Assembly: GCA_029884335.1 (NCBI GenBank)
Contig: JAOUIA010000035.1
Span: 1-37,968 of the forward strand
Direction: 5' to 3'
Source: Betaproteobacteria bacterium
Lineage (GTDB): Bacteria > Pseudomonadota > Gammaproteobacteria > Burkholderiales > Casimicrobiaceae
DNA length: 37,968 nt
The translations under genes were made by a program, and so were the position numbers. This document shows positions 16,207 to 27,431 of this stretch, piece after piece. The first letter of the stretch is position 1. Each line of letters begins with the position of its first letter. The notes below the pieces were generated by a model. The model was given only the letters and a program-made list of their open reading frames with translations, had not been told where the DNA came from and made no database searches.

Positions 16207-19200
16207 TCAGAGGAGCACGCGCTCGATGCCGCCGCGGTTGGCGCGCTCGACGTACTCGGCGAGCCAGTTCTCGCCGAGGACCCGCCGCGCGATCTCGACG
16301 ACGACGTAGTCGGCGGACGTGCCCGCGTCGTCCGCGTAGCGCGCGAGCCCCTGCAGGCACGACGGGCAGGAGGTCAGCACCTTCACCTCGCCCGCGTCGC
16401 CGCCGGCGCGCAGCTTCGCCGCGCCCGCCGTCATCTCCTCCTCCTTGCGGAAGCGCACCTGCGTGGCGACGTCCGGGCGCGTCACCGCGAGCGTGCCCGA
16501 TTCGCCGCAGCAGCGCTCGTTGAGCGCGACCGGCGCGCCCATGAGGTCGCCGACGACCTTGAGCGGCGCGTAGGTCTTCATCGGCGTGTGGCAGGGGTCG
16601 TGGTACATGTAGCGCACGCCCGCGGCGCCCCGGAGCGCGACGCCCTTCTCCATCAGGTACTCGTGGACGTCGAGGAGCCTGCAGCCGGGGAAGATGCGCT
16701 CGAACTCGTACTTCATCAGCTGGTCCATGCACGTGCCGCAGGACACGATGACGGTGCGGATGTCGAGGTAGTTGAGCGTGTTCGCCACGCGGTGGAACAG
16801 CACGCGGTTCGACGTCGAGATCGCCTCGCCCTTGTCGCGGTTGCCGGACGAGGTCTGCGGGTAGCCGCAGCAGAGGTAGCCGGGCGGCAGCACGACCTGC
16901 GCGCCGACGTGCCACAGCATCGCCTGTGTGGCGAGCCCCACCTGCGAGAACAGCCGCTCCGAGCCGCAGCCGGGGAAGTAGAACACCGCCTCGGCCTCGT
17001 CGGCGGCGCGCGCCGGGTCGCGCACGATCGGCACGATGCGCTCGTCCTCGAGATCGAGCAGTGCGCGCGCCGTGCGCTTCGGCACGCCCGCGGGCATCGG
17101 CTTGTTGAGGAAGTGGATCACCTGCGCCTTGAGCGGCGCGGCGCCGACGGTCGAGGGCGGGCGCGTCGTCTGCGCGCGGGCGAGTCCCAGCCGCTTCGCG
17201 AAGCCGTAACCCAGCCGCTGCGCCCGGAAGCCCCAGTCGATCATCACCTTCTTCGCCGCGCGGATCGTCGTGGGATCGGTGGCGTTGAGGTAGAGCAGCG
17301 ACGCCGCCGCCCCCGGCCGCCAGCGCTTCTTGCCGGCCTTGCGCAGCAGATTGCGCATGGCGATCGACACGTCGCCGAAGTCGATGTCGACCGGGCACGG
17401 ATTCGCGCACTTGTGGCAGACCGTGCAGTGGTCCGCGACGTCGCCGAACTCGTCGAAGTGGCGCAGCGACACGCCGCGGCGCGTCTGCTCCTCGTACAGG
17501 AACGCCTCGATCAGCAGCGACGCGGCGAGGATCTTGTTGCGCGGGCTGTAGAGGAGGTTCGCGCGCGGCACGTGCGTGGCGCACACCGGCTTGCACTTGC
17601 CGCAGCGCAGGCAGTCCTTCACCGAGTCGGAGATCGAGCCGATATCGCTCTGCTCGAGGATCAGGCTCTCGGCGCCCAGCAGCGAGAAGCTCGGCGTGTA
17701 GGCGTCGGTGAGGTCCGCCGGCCGGCCCTGGCCGCGCTCGAACTTGCCGGCGTTGAAGCGCCCCTGCGGGTCGACGGCGCGCTTGTACTCGGCGAACGGC
17801 GCGAGTTCCGCGTCGCTCAGGAACTCGAGCTTCGTGATGCCGATGCCGTGCTCGCCCGACACCACGCCGCCCAGCGAGCGCGCCAGCGCCATGACGCGGC
17901 GCACTGCGTCGTTCGCCTGCTGCAGCATCCGGTAGTCGTCGGAGTTGACCGGGATGTTGGTGTGCACGTTGCCGTCGCCGGCGTGCATGTGCAGCGCGAC
18001 GAAGAGCCGTCCGCGCAGCACCTCGGCGTGGATCTCGCGCAGCCGCCTCGCCACCGGCGCGAACGCGCGGCCGTCGAAGACCTCCTCCAGCGGGTCGCGC
18101 AGCTCCGTCTTCCACGAAGCGCGCACGCGGTGGTCCTGCAGCGCGGGGAACGTCTCGTCGAGCCGGCCGGCGAGGTCCTGCCAGCGCGCGCGGACTTCGC
18201 CGACCAGCGCGCGCGCCTCCTCGACCTTCGCGTCGAGCAGGTCCTGCGGCGGCCGCGCCTCGGAGTCCGGCCCCCAGCAGTGCTCCAGCGCGCTCGAGGC
18301 GAGGAACGCGTCGATGCGGCCGGCCAGCTCGATCTTGTTGGCGAGCGAGTGCTCGACGTTGATCCGCTCGACGCCGTCGGTGTACTCGCCGAGCCGGTCG
18401 AGCGGGATGACGACGTCCTCGTTGAGCTTGAACGCGTTCGTGTGCCGGGCGATCGCGGCGGTGCGCGCGCGCTCCGACCAGAACTTCTTCCGGGCCTCGG
18501 GCGAGGCGGCGACGAAGCCCTCGGCACCGCGCGCGTTCGCGATGCGCACGACCTCCGAGGCGGCCCGCGCGACGCCGTCCTCGTCGTGGCCGACGACGTC
18601 GGCGATCAGCACCATGCGCGGCCGGCCGTGGCGCTTGGCCTTCGTCGCGTAGCCGACCGCCTTGACGTAGCGCTCGTCGAGGTGCTCGAGGCCGGCCAGC
18701 ATGGCGCCATGCGGCCTGCCGTCGAGATACGACTTCACCTCGACGATCGCCGGCGTGGACTCGCGCGCGGCGCCGAAGAACTCGAGGCACACCGTGCGGA
18801 TCGCCGGCGGCATGCGGTGCAGCACGAAGCGCGCGCTGGTGACGATGCCGTCGCAGCCCTCCTTCTGCACGCCCGGCAGGCCGCCGAGGCACTTGTCGGT
18901 GACGTCCTTGCCCAGCCCCGCCTTGCGGAACGCGGCGCCCGGGATGCGCAGCGTCCGGCTGCGCAGCTGCCTCACGCCGTCCGGCCCGTACCAGCGCAGG
19001 TCGAACGTCGCGACCGCCGCGTCGTGGATCTTGCCGAGGTTGTGGTCGAGCCGCGTGACCTCGAGCCACTCGGCCTGCGGCGTGACCATGCGCCACGACA
19101 CGAGGTTGTCGAGCGCGGTGCCCCACAGCACGGCCTTCTTGCCGCCCGCGTTGACGGCGACGTTGCCGCCGATGCAGCACGCGTCCGCCGACGTAGGGTC

Positions 19201-20055
19201 CACCGCGAACACGTAGCCCGCTTCCTCGGCGGCGTTGATCACGCGGCGCGTCACCACCCCGGCGCCCGCCTCGATCGTCGCGTACTCGACGCCGTTGCCA
19301 GGGAGCGGCCCGACGCTCGGCGCCGACAGCCGCTCGAGCTTCTCGGTGTTGATCACCGCCGAGCGCGCGGTCAGCGGGATCGCGCCGCCGGTGTACCCGG
19401 TGCCGCCGCCGCGCGGGATGATCGTCAGTCCCAGCTCGCCCAGCCCCTCGACGAGCCCGCGCACCTCCGCCTCGCTGTCGGGGCAGAGGACGACGAACGG
19501 GTACTCGACGCGCCAGTCGGTCGCGTCGGTGACGTGCGACACGCGCGCCAGGGCGTCGAACGCGATGTTGTCCTTCGCCGTGTGCCGCGCCAGCGTGCGC
19601 ACGACGCGCTTGCGCAGCGCGATCGTCTCGGGAAACCACGCAGCGAAGCGGTCGACCGCGGCGGAGGCGGCCGCGACGAGGGCGCCCACCTTCGCGTCGC
19701 GCTCGGCGTCCCCGCCGCCCTGCGCGCGGCGGCGCTCGATCTCCGCGAGCCGGTGGCGCATCGCCTCGACCAGCATCGCGCAGCGCTTCGGGCTGTCGCA
19801 GAGGTCGTCCTGGAGGTAGGGATTGCGCTCGACGACCCAGATGTCGCCCAGCACCTCGAAGAGCATCCGCGCCGAGCGCCCGGTGCGCCGCTCGCCGCGC
19901 AGCTCTTCGAGCAGGCGCCACATGTCGGCGCCCAGCAGCCGGATGACGATCTCGCGGTCGGAGAACGACGTGTAGTTGTACGGAATCTCGCGCAGCCGCG
20001 GCGCGTCGACGCACCGGTCGTCCGCGGGGTCGGGGGCTGTGGCTGCGGCGCTCAT
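16207..20055 (-). CDS. Large FAD-linked oxidase / Fe-S oxidoreductase with N-terminal DUF3683
   Basis: This gene encodes a 1282-residue multi-domain oxidoreductase related to D-lactate and D-2-hydroxyacid dehydrogenases. In order: an N-terminal DUF3683-type region (about 25-85, with [15 protein letters not shown]); an FAD-binding PCMH domain with [17 protein letters not shown] near 212; and a C-terminal FAD-oxidase domain with [15 protein letters not shown] near 690 and [14 protein letters not shown]. Two ferredoxin-type 4Fe-4S sites follow ([11 protein letters not shown] near 815, [14 protein letters not shown] near 881). Last are two CCG/heterodisulfide-reductase-type cysteine modules (CCGYPQ near 1064, a CGTC, a later CCGESG, and CTSCPSCL near 1235). 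It fuses what in GlcDEF-type systems are separate dehydrogenase and Fe-S subunits. The substrate is unknown, probably a 2-hydroxy acid. No membrane segment is obvious. Confidence 0.93.
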   Translation of the reverse strand: MSAAATAPDPADDRCVDAPRLREIPYNYTSFSDREIVIRLLGADMWRLLEELRGERRTGRSARMLFEVLGDIWVVERNPYLQDDLCDSPKRCAMLVEAMRHRLAEIERRRAQGGGDAERDAKVGALVAAASAAVDRFAAWFPETIALRKRVVRTLARHTAKDNIAFDALARVSHVTDATDWRVEYPFVVLCPDSEAEVRGLVEGLGELGLTIIPRGGGTGYTGGAIPLTARSAVINTEKLERLSAPSVGPLPGNGVEYATIEAGAGVVTRRVINAAEEAGYVFAVDPTSADACCIGGNVAVNAGGKKAVLWGTALDNLVSWRMVTPQAEWLEVTRLDHNLGKIHDAAVATFDLRWYGPDGVRQLRSRTLRIPGAAFRKAGLGKDVTDKCLGGLPGVQKEGCDGIVTSARFVLHRMPPAIRTVCLEFFGAARESTPAIVEVKSYLDGRPHGAMLAGLEHLDERYVKAVGYATKAKRHGRPRMVLIADVVGHDEDGVARAASEVVRIANARGAEGFVAASPEARKKFWSERARTAAIARHTNAFKLNEDVVIPLDRLGEYTDGVERINVEHSLANKIELAGRIDAFLASSALEHCWGPDSEARPPQDLLDAKVEEARALVGEVRARWQDLAGRLDETFPALQDHRVRASWKTELRDPLEEVFDGRAFAPVARRLREIHAEVLRGRLFVALHMHAGDGNVHTNIPVNSDDYRMLQQANDAVRRVMALARSLGGVVSGEHGIGITKLEFLSDAELAPFAEYKRAVDPQGRFNAGKFERGQGRPADLTDAYTPSFSLLGAESLILEQSDIGSISDSVKDCLRCGKCKPVCATHVPRANLLYSPRNKILAASLLIEAFLYEEQTRRGVSLRHFDEFGDVADHCTVCHKCANPCPVDIDFGDVSIAMRNLLRKAGKKRWRPGAAASLLYLNATDPTTIRAAKKVMIDWGFRAQRLGYGFAKRLGLARAQTTRPPSTVGAAPLKAQVIHFLNKPMPAGVPKRTARALLDLEDERIVPIVRDPARAADEAEAVFYFPGCGSERLFSQVGLATQAMLWHVGAQVVLPPGYLCCGYPQTSSGNRDKGEAISTSNRVLFHRVANTLNYLDIRTVIVSCGTCMDQLMKYEFERIFPGCRLLDVHEYLMEKGVALRGAAGVRYMYHDPCHTPMKTYAPLKVVGDLMGAPVALNERCCGESGTLAVTRPDVATQVRFRKEEEMTAGAAKLRAGGDAGEVKVLTSCPSCLQGLARYADDAGTSADYVVVEIARRVLGENWLAEYVERANRGGIERVLL

Positions 20056-20137
20056 TGCCGCTCGATCATACCGCAGTGCAGCAAAGGCAATCCCTTGAAT
20101 ATCGGGCGAAAACCGTACTGTGCGTGACGAGGCGCCG

Positions 20138-20563
20138 TCACGCCGCGCGCGGCCACCAGGCCAGCACGGCCCCTGCGACGGCGACGTAGCGCGCGAGCTT
20201 GCCCAGCCCGATCGCGAGCCCCGCCGGCAGCCAGCCGTGGCGCAGCCATCCCGACGCCACGCAAAGCGCGTCGCCGATCACCGGCAGCCACGAGAACAGC
20301 AGCGCGGCGACGCCGTAGCGCCGCATGAGCGCGAGCGCGCGGCCGGAGGTCCGCGGCTGCGGCAGGAAGCGGCCCAGCGCGAACGACGTGAGCCCGCCCA
20401 GCGTGTTGGCGGCGCTCGCCACGCCGATCGCCAGCGCGACGCGCTCCGGCCAATGCCGGACGAGCGCGACGAGCACGGCCTCGGAGCCGCCCGGCAGCAG
20501 CGTGGCCGACAGGAACGCCGAGCCGGCGAGGCCGGCGAGCGCGGCGGCGAAGTCGCTGTCCAT
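20138..20563 (-). CDS. YqaA-like small DedA/VTT-family membrane protein
   Basis: This gene encodes a 141-residue integral membrane protein resembling YqaA, a short member of the DedA/SNARE-associated (VTT) superfamily. The N-terminus reads [32 protein letters not shown]. The LLPGGSE block is the usual family signature. Several hydrophobic segments follow, with [21 protein letters not shown] in the second half. DedA relatives act in lipid carrier or phospholipid translocation; YqaA itself is not characterised. I chose the ATG at 20563 because it gives the normal family N-terminus; the frame is open far upstream but that is antisense to other genes. It is divergent from the cyclase-FHA gene. 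Confidence 0.88.
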   Translation of the reverse strand: MDSDFAAALAGLAGSAFLSATLLPGGSEAVLVALVRHWPERVALAIGVASAANTLGGLTSFALGRFLPQPRTSGRALALMRRYGVAALLFSWLPVIGDALCVASGWLRHGWLPAGLAIGLGKLARYVAVAGAVLAWWPRAA

Positions 20564-20703
20564 GCGCCGATGGTAGACGAGGCGGCGCTCCCGGGAGCCC
20601 CCGGCGCGGCGCGCGCCAGATGGCGCTCGCGCTGCGGCGGGGGCTTGTCTATACTTTTTGCCAGCGCAGCAGCGCGCGGAAGGCCGTTTCGCACAGAAGC
20701 TGC

Positions 20704-20740
20704 CCCCACCCCGGCCCTCTCCCGCCAGCGGGAGGGGGAG
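20704..20740. repeat. REP-like C-rich palindrome upstream of the cyclase-FHA gene
   Basis: CCCTCTCCCGC and GCGGGAGGGGG pair around a 2-base loop with one G-T wobble, preceded by CCCACCCCGG. It belongs to the same C-rich family as the elements at 2053-2168 and 34303-34341. It lies about 50-85 bases before the cyclase-FHA start and could be in the mRNA leader. Confidence 0.55.
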
Positions 20741-20791
20741 TACGTCTCCGCCTCCCCCGGCACGGGGGCGGGCAGCGGGGGGAGCGTTGCA

Positions 20792-21706
20792 ATGTCCCGA
20801 CCCATGGAACCCGCCCCCCGTCACGCCGCAGTCCTGTTCGCCGACGTCGCCGGCAGCACCCGGCTCTACGAAACGGTGGGCGACGCCACGGCGCTGGCGA
20901 TGATCGGGCGCTGCCTCGAGGTCATGCGCGCGGTCAGCGAAGAGCGCGACGGCCGCGTGGTCAAGACGATCGGCGACGAGATCATGGCCGTGTTCCCCAG
21001 CGCGGCCAACGCGGGCTACGCGGCGAACGACATGCAGGCGCGCATTGCCGCGCTCGCCGAGGGCGGGGGGCCGCCGCTTGCGATCCACGCCGGGTTCCAC
21101 GCCGGCGACGTGCTCGAGAGCGCGGCGGACGTGTTCGGCGACACGGTCAACGTCGCCGCGCGGCTGTGCGCGCTCGCGAAGGGCGGCCAGACGCTGATCG
21201 ACGCGGCGACCATGGCGGCGCTGCCCATGGCGCTGCGCACGCGCACGCGCTGCCTCGACGTCTCGTCGGTCAAGGGCAAGGAAGCCGACGTCGAGATCCA
21301 CGAGCTCATGTGGCAGGAAACGCAGGAAGACCTCACCACGCTCGCGCCGCGGCGCGCGGGGCGCAACGCGCGCCTCACGCTGCGCTACCGCGACCAGGAG
21401 ATCGACGCCGCCGAGCTCGCCGCGCTCACGTTCGGCCGCGACGGCCACAACGACGTGGTCATCCTCGACCGCAAGGCGTCGCGGCTGCACGCGCGCATCG
21501 AGCGCCGCCGCGACAAGTACGTGCTGATCGACCACAGCACGAACGGCACGTTCCTCTCCGTGCAGGGCGAGGGCGAGGTCGAGCTGCGCCGCGAGGAGCT
21601 CCTCCTGCGCGGCCGCGGTCGCATCTACTTCGGCCACCCGTCGGTCGAGGACCCCGGCAGCGAGGCCGTCGAGTTCGACACGGGCGCGCAGGGCGCCGCC
21701 GACTGA
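20792..21706 (+). CDS. Class III adenylate cyclase fused to an FHA domain
   Basis: This gene encodes a 304-residue cytoplasmic protein. Residues about 10-170 form a class III nucleotide cyclase domain with the full catalytic set: metal-binding D18 (LFADVAGST) and D62 (KTIGDEIMAVF), adenine-selecting K58 and D113, and transition-state N120 and R124 (DTVNVAARL). This predicts an active adenylate cyclase, which would work as a homodimer. Residues about 195-290 are an FHA phosphothreonine-binding domain with GR (215-216), SRLH (230-233) and NGT (251-253). The fusion suggests that cAMP synthesis is controlled by docking to a phosphothreonine protein. A transmembrane Ser/Thr kinase is encoded 3 kb away in the converging operon. 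The start is ATG 20792, with a G-rich ribosome site. A TATACT at 20650 may be the -10 element. Confidence 0.93.
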   Translation: MSRPMEPAPRHAAVLFADVAGSTRLYETVGDATALAMIGRCLEVMRAVSEERDGRVVKTIGDEIMAVFPSAANAGYAANDMQARIAALAEGGGPPLAIHAGFHAGDVLESAADVFGDTVNVAARLCALAKGGQTLIDAATMAALPMALRTRTRCLDVSSVKGKEADVEIHELMWQETQEDLTTLAPRRAGRNARLTLRYRDQEIDAAELAALTFGRDGHNDVVILDRKASRLHARIERRRDKYVLIDHSTNGTFLSVQGEGEVELRREELLLRGRGRIYFGHPSVEDPGSEAVEFDTGAQGAAD

Positions 21707-21818
21707 CTCGCCGCGAAGCGCCGCCGGCCCCGGGAACGGGCAGGGTTGGCATCCGGGCGCGGAAGAGGGCAAACTTGCCCTGGCTGCGCAGTCGCCGCGG
21801 CTCCGACCCGGGAGTTTC

Positions 21819-22778
21819 ATGACGATCGCTCGTCCAGGTGCCGCCGCCCGCGCGGCTCTCGTCGCCGCGGTATTGCTCGCCGCGGGCTGCGCGTCGACTC
21901 CCGACTCCGGCCCGGCCAAGCCTGCGCCCGCCGCTCCCGCAGCGCCCGCGCCAGCCGCGGCTGCGCCAGCACCGCCGCCGGCCGCCGAGCCCGCGCCCGC
22001 GGAGGTCCCGCCCGCCGTCGCGCGGCCGCAGGCGCAGAAGCTGGCGCTCGAAGCGGTCGACCAGCTGCAGAACGGCGAGGAAGCGGCCGCCCGCGCCACG
22101 ATCGAGCGCGCGCTCGCGCTCGATCCCGCGAACGACCTCGCGCGCAAGCTCTCCGACCAGATCCGCGCCGACGCGCAGAAGGAGCTCGGCCCGGTGTTCT
22201 TCCGCTACACGGTGCAGAAGGACGACACGCTCTCGAAGCTCGCGCAGCAGTTCCTCGGCGATCGCTTCCGCTTCTACATCCTCGCCAAGTACAACGACAT
22301 CGCCAACCCGTCGCGGGTCGCTGCCGGGCAGGTGATCCGCATTCCGGGTCGCGCTCCGCCGCCCGGCGCCGTCACGCCCGCCGCCGCGGCACCGGAGTCC
22401 CCGCCCGCCGCGGCGGCACCGCCACCGACGCCGGAGAAGCCTCGCGACGAGGCCGCGGAAGCGCTCGCCAGGGCGGCGCAGATCGAGAAGAGCGGCAACC
22501 TCGAAGGCGCGTACGCCGCGTACGCCGAGGTCGCCGGGCGCTACCCGGGCAACGCCGACGCGGCGAAGCGGCGCGACGCGGCGAAGGCGAGCCTGGTGCG
22601 CTCGCTCGACCGCGAGGCGTCGACCGCGTTCCAGCGGCAGAACCTCGACCTCGCGATCGCGAAGTGGGATCGCGTGCTCGAGATCGACCCGAACAACAAG
22701 AAGGCGCGGCTCGAGCGCGAGCGGGCGGCCGACCTGAAGCGCAAGCTCGACAAGAAGTTCGGGGGTACGGCGAAGTAG
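21819..22778 (+). CDS. LysM and TPR domain lipoprotein
   Basis: This gene encodes a 319-residue envelope lipoprotein. The lipobox LLAAGC puts the lipidated cysteine at 24. A long Ala/Pro-rich linker (about 28-70) follows and could span part of the periplasm. A short helical repeat lies at about 72-122. The LysM peptidoglycan-binding domain is at about 128-176 (YTVQKDDTLSKLAQQFLG ... NPSRVAAGQVIRIP). A second Ala/Pro linker leads to a TPR-like C-terminal region (about 210-300) with AYAAYAEVAGRYPGNADA. It probably holds a protein complex against the cell wall. It is 112 bases downstream of the cyclase-FHA gene and converges on another TPR lipoprotein. GGGAG precedes the ATG. The partner is unknown. 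Confidence 0.9.
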   Translation: MTIARPGAAARAALVAAVLLAAGCASTPDSGPAKPAPAAPAAPAPAAAAPAPPPAAEPAPAEVPPAVARPQAQKLALEAVDQLQNGEEAAARATIERALALDPANDLARKLSDQIRADAQKELGPVFFRYTVQKDDTLSKLAQQFLGDRFRFYILAKYNDIANPSRVAAGQVIRIPGRAPPPGAVTPAAAAPESPPAAAAPPPTPEKPRDEAAEALARAAQIEKSGNLEGAYAAYAEVAGRYPGNADAAKRRDAAKASLVRSLDREASTAFQRQNLDLAIAKWDRVLEIDPNNKKARLERERAADLKRKLDKKFGGTAK

Positions 22779-22786
22779 CGCAGAGC

Positions 22787-22827
22787 AGGGTCGGACCCGG
22801 CTTCCGGTGGAAGTCGGGTCCGACCCT
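22787..22827. terminator. Long hairpin between convergent genes, possible bidirectional terminator
   Basis: AGGGTCGGACCC (22787-22798) pairs perfectly with GGGTCCGACCCT (22816-22827). The pairing continues inward for seven more pairs (one G-T) around a 3-base GGT loop, giving a 19-bp stem. It lies 9 bases after one stop codon and includes the first two bases of the opposite gene's stop triplet. There is no clear T-run, so it may be a REP-type element that protects both mRNA ends rather than a classic terminator. Confidence 0.65.
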
Positions 22828-23803
22828 ACTTGCCGAGCCGCTCGAGCTTCTGCTGCGCCGCCTTCGCCTCGCGCAGCCGCTCGCCGGCGTGCGGGTGCTG
22901 CGGGTCGTAGCGCAGCGCGCTCTCCCAGTGCCTGATCGCCGCGGCGAGATCCTTGCCGCGCGCGCGCATGCCTTCCGCGTACGCGTCGTCCGCGAACGCG
23001 CGGCGCAGCGCCGCGGCGCGCTTGCCCGCCTCGGCCTGCGCAGTTCCGCCCAGCGCTACGGCTTGTTCGTAGAGCGGCAGCGCCCACTCGCGCTGGCCCT
23101 TCGCGTCGAGGTCGCGCGCGCGCTCGGCGAGCGCCGCGGCGAGGCGCGCGCGGCCCGCGCGGTCGCCGGGGTTCGCGTCGGCCCACGCGCGAGCCTCGCG
23201 CAACGCGATCGAGGCGTCGCTCGAACGCACCAGCTCGATGCGCTGGTCGAGGTCGGCGCTGCCGTTGTCCGCGCTCGCGCGCGCGCGCGCGCCGGCGACG
23301 ATTTCCTCCATGGAACGCGCGCGCGCCGCGCGATCGGCCTGCGTGCGCGCCATCGCCTGCTGCTCCGCTTCGCGCAGCGAGCGCGCGGCTTCGGCATTGG
23401 ACGGGTCGAGCGCGAGCGCGCGCAGCCACGCCTCGCGCGCCTTCGCGGCGTCGCCCGCCTTCCGCGCCGCGGCGGCCGTGCGCAGCTGCTCCTGCACGCC
23501 CTCCGCGATGGCCGCCTGCGTCGCGCGCACCGCTTCGCGGTGCGCGGGATTGCCGGCGTCGATCAGCGCGAGCACCGCGTAGTGCTCTGCGGCGAGCGAC
23601 AGGTCGCCGGCGGCGCGCGCCGCGGCGGCGAGCTGCGCGTGCCGCGTGATGGCCGCCCGTCGCGGCGCATCGTCCGCCGCCGGCGCTTCCGCGCGCGCCA
23701 CGCGGGCAGGCTCCCGGACGGCCCCTCCCTCGGGCGGCAACTGGGCGCAGCCGGCCAGCGCGGCGGCCACCGCGACCGCCGAGCGCAAGCGGCGCAATCT
23801 CAC
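22826..23803 (-). CDS. TPR-repeat lipoprotein
   Basis: This gene encodes a 325-residue putative lipoprotein. The start is GTG 23803, which overlaps the stop of the upstream deacetylase gene in a GTGA arrangement, so translation is probably coupled. The signal (RLRRLRSAVAVAAALAGC) places the lipidated cysteine at 19. The rest is almost entirely helical with tetratricopeptide-like units. Recognisable ones include LSLAAEHYAVLALIDAGNPA, AREAWLRALALDPSNAEA and the C-terminal AIRHWESALRYDPQHPHA, which has the canonical W-G/A-Y-P spacing. TPR proteins act as protein-interaction scaffolds. The context (kinase, deacetylase, and a converging LysM/TPR lipoprotein with similar C-terminal repeats) suggests a structural partner in an envelope complex. 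Confidence 0.87.
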   Translation of the reverse strand: MRLRRLRSAVAVAAALAGCAQLPPEGGAVREPARVARAEAPAADDAPRRAAITRHAQLAAAARAAGDLSLAAEHYAVLALIDAGNPAHREAVRATQAAIAEGVQEQLRTAAAARKAGDAAKAREAWLRALALDPSNAEAARSLREAEQQAMARTQADRAARARSMEEIVAGARARASADNGSADLDQRIELVRSSDASIALREARAWADANPGDRAGRARLAAALAERARDLDAKGQREWALPLYEQAVALGGTAQAEAGKRAAALRRAFADDAYAEGMRARGKDLAAAIRHWESALRYDPQHPHAGERLREAKAAQQKLERLGK

Positions 23804-24827
23804 GGCTTGCCCACCGGCAGCGTGGTGACGAGCTTTGCGCGGAACGCGTCGAGGTCGTCGCCGCCGAATACCATCGTTCGCCGCAGCATGTACGGCGGCG
23901 CAAAGAACGCGTTCCCGCCCGGCGTGACCGTCGCGCCGAGGGCCACGCCGCGGGCGCGCAGCTCCCCCGCGACGGCGTCGTTGACGTCGCCGTAGGGAAA
24001 CGCATAGGCGGTGCTGCGCGAGCCCAGCTGAGCGCGGATCGCCTCGACCGGCCCCTCGACCTCGCGGCGAACGCGCTCGCGGTAGCGCGCGTCGGTCTCG
24101 TCGGGCTGGCGGATCGCGAGGTTCGTGTGCGTCTTGCTGTGCGGCTGGATCTCGACGAGGCCGCCGGCGATCATCTCGCGCATCTGCGCCCACGTGAGCG
24201 CGTCGGGAGCGCCGGCGAAGTCGGTGTAGAGGAACACGGTCGCAGGGAAGCCGTGCTTGCGCAGCACCGGCCAGGCGACCTCCCAGGTCGAGCGGTAGCC
24301 GTCGTCGATGGTGATCACCACCGCCTTGGGCGGCAGCGCCTCGCGGCCCTCGAGGAAAGCGGCCAGCCGCGTGAGCGGCACGACGCTGTAGCCGTTGCGC
24401 GCCAGGTAGGCCATCTGCGCCTCGAACGCCTGCGGCGTCACGGTGAGGCTCGACGACTTCGGGCCGAAGCGGTGGTAGCACAGGATCGTCACCGCCTGCG
24501 CGCCGGCCATCGTCACGCCCTTCGGGTCCGCGCCCTTGAGCGGGATCGCCACGGCTTCGCCGGGGCGCGCCTCCGCGACGCCGTTGAAGCGCGCGATGGC
24601 GTCTCGCGCGGACGCGTCGCCACGCCAGCGTTGGGCCAGCGTCGCGAGCGTGTCGCCGGGCTGCGCGACCACGACGACGTAACGGTCGTCCTGCGCGATC
24701 AGCGGGCCGGGCGCGGCTGCGCGGCGGGGCGCCGCGGCGGGTTCGGGCGGCAGCGCGTCGCGCTGCGGCGCCTGCGCGCAGCCGGCCAGGATCGCGACGA
24801 GCGCGAGCGCGGCCCCGGAGGACCGCA

Positions 24828-24828
<1 letters not shown>
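23800..24828 (-). CDS. LysM-polysaccharide deacetylase lipoprotein
   Basis: This gene encodes a 342-residue envelope enzyme. The lipobox AILAGC gives a lipidated Cys17. A LysM domain (about 49-98, YVVVVAQPGDTLATLAQRW) should bind peptidoglycan or chitin-like glycans. The C-terminal two thirds (from about 112) is a NodB-type deacetylase (carbohydrate esterase 4) domain. It has CYHRFG near 117, TIDDG at 173-177 (catalytic and metal Asp), the zinc-binding HSKTH at 230-234 and YAFPYGDVN near 275. It probably removes N- or O-acetyl groups from a cell-wall or exopolysaccharide sugar. The ATG overlaps the kinase stop by one base (TGATG), and its own stop overlaps the next gene's start, so the three genes are translationally coupled. 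A GTG one codon upstream is an alternative start. Confidence 0.93.
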
Positions 24829-26501
<1,673 letters not shown>

Positions 26502-26717
26502 GACTTTCCGGCGATGCCGCGTCGCGGCGGGTCAGCGGAGGATAACCGCGCCGCGCGCGCGCGCAAAGGGCGCGGCGCCGGGTGGCGGGAGTTGCGCGAC
26601 GATCGCACCGACCGCTCGCAAGGCGGCCGCCGCGCGCGCCGGCGCGGTTCGCCCGCTGCGCCCGCCACGCTCGCGCCGGGCGCAGCCGGCGCGAGTCAAT
26701 GCTTCAACGACCGCGCG

Positions 26718-27212
26718 TCACACCGGGAACTGCACGTACGGCTTCGGCGGCTCCCTGTCGGCGGGCACGAACGCCGGCGCGGGCGCGCCCGCAGGGCCGA
26801 GATGGCGGATGTACTTGTAGATCGCGCGCACGTCGGCCTGCGACATCGCGTTCAGCGAGTGGTACGGCATGGGCGGACGCCGCTGCACCTCCTTCGCGAC
26901 CTGCACCCACTGCTCCTCGGTGACGCCCTGGAAGTACAGGCGCAGGTTCACCGGATAGGTCGTGCCCCAGGAACCGCGCCATCCGGTCACGCCGCCTGTC
27001 AGGTACTCCTTCTCGGGCGAGCGGCCGCCGTTCACCAGGAAGTCCGGCGTGTGGCAGCCGTGGCACCCCGCGATCGTCACCAGGTACTTGCCGCGCTCGA
27101 CTTCCTTGCTCACGGGTTTCACGCCCGCCTTGGCCGGCGCATCGGCCGCGATGGCGGCCCACGGCGTTGCGGCGAACGCCAATGTGACGATGATCTGCAT
27201 TACGCGACGCAT
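26718..27212 (-). CDS. Secreted monohaem cytochrome c
   Basis: This gene encodes a 164-residue periplasmic cytochrome c. A signal sequence (MRRVMQIIVTLAFAATPWAAIA) is followed by ERGKYLVTIAGCHGCHTPDF. The haem site is CHGCH at about 49-53. The segment around RRPPMPYHSLNAMSQADVRAIYKYI may provide the axial methionine. The GKYLV-AGC-CHTP pattern resembles cytochrome subunits that take electrons from periplasmic dehydrogenases, but no dehydrogenase gene is adjacent. I chose ATG 27212, which has an AGGAGAG ribosome site; a longer frame upstream lacks a signal-like start. A TATACT at 27269-27264 (minus strand) could be the -10 element. The 3' flank to the kinase gene (216 bases) shows nothing recognisable. 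Confidence 0.9.
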   Translation of the reverse strand: MRRVMQIIVTLAFAATPWAAIAADAPAKAGVKPVSKEVERGKYLVTIAGCHGCHTPDFLVNGGRSPEKEYLTGGVTGWRGSWGTTYPVNLRLYFQGVTEEQWVQVAKEVQRRPPMPYHSLNAMSQADVRAIYKYIRHLGPAGAPAPAFVPADREPPKPYVQFPV

Positions 27213-27431
27213 GTTCGTGCTCTCCTCTGGGATGACCCGAGTAAACCCGCGCCCGCGAAGCTGAGTATAGGACCATAACCATACCCGACGCATGGTTTTT
27301 CGGCCGGGCCGCCACGAAGCCGATGCCCCGCGGCGACGCGTCCCGGAAGGCGGCCGGGCAGGCTGGAATCTCCGTGTCGACCGGGGCCGATCGCGCGAGG
27401 TCGCGCAAGGACGTGTGCACGCCGCCGGCCA

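Noticed and set aside
16141-20127. A 1328-codon open frame on the plus strand antisense to the FAD/Fe-S oxidoreductase
   Set aside because: Its composition is Arg/Ala/Val-rich shadow coding of a high-GC gene. It has no recognisable motifs, and the minus strand carries full domain signatures.
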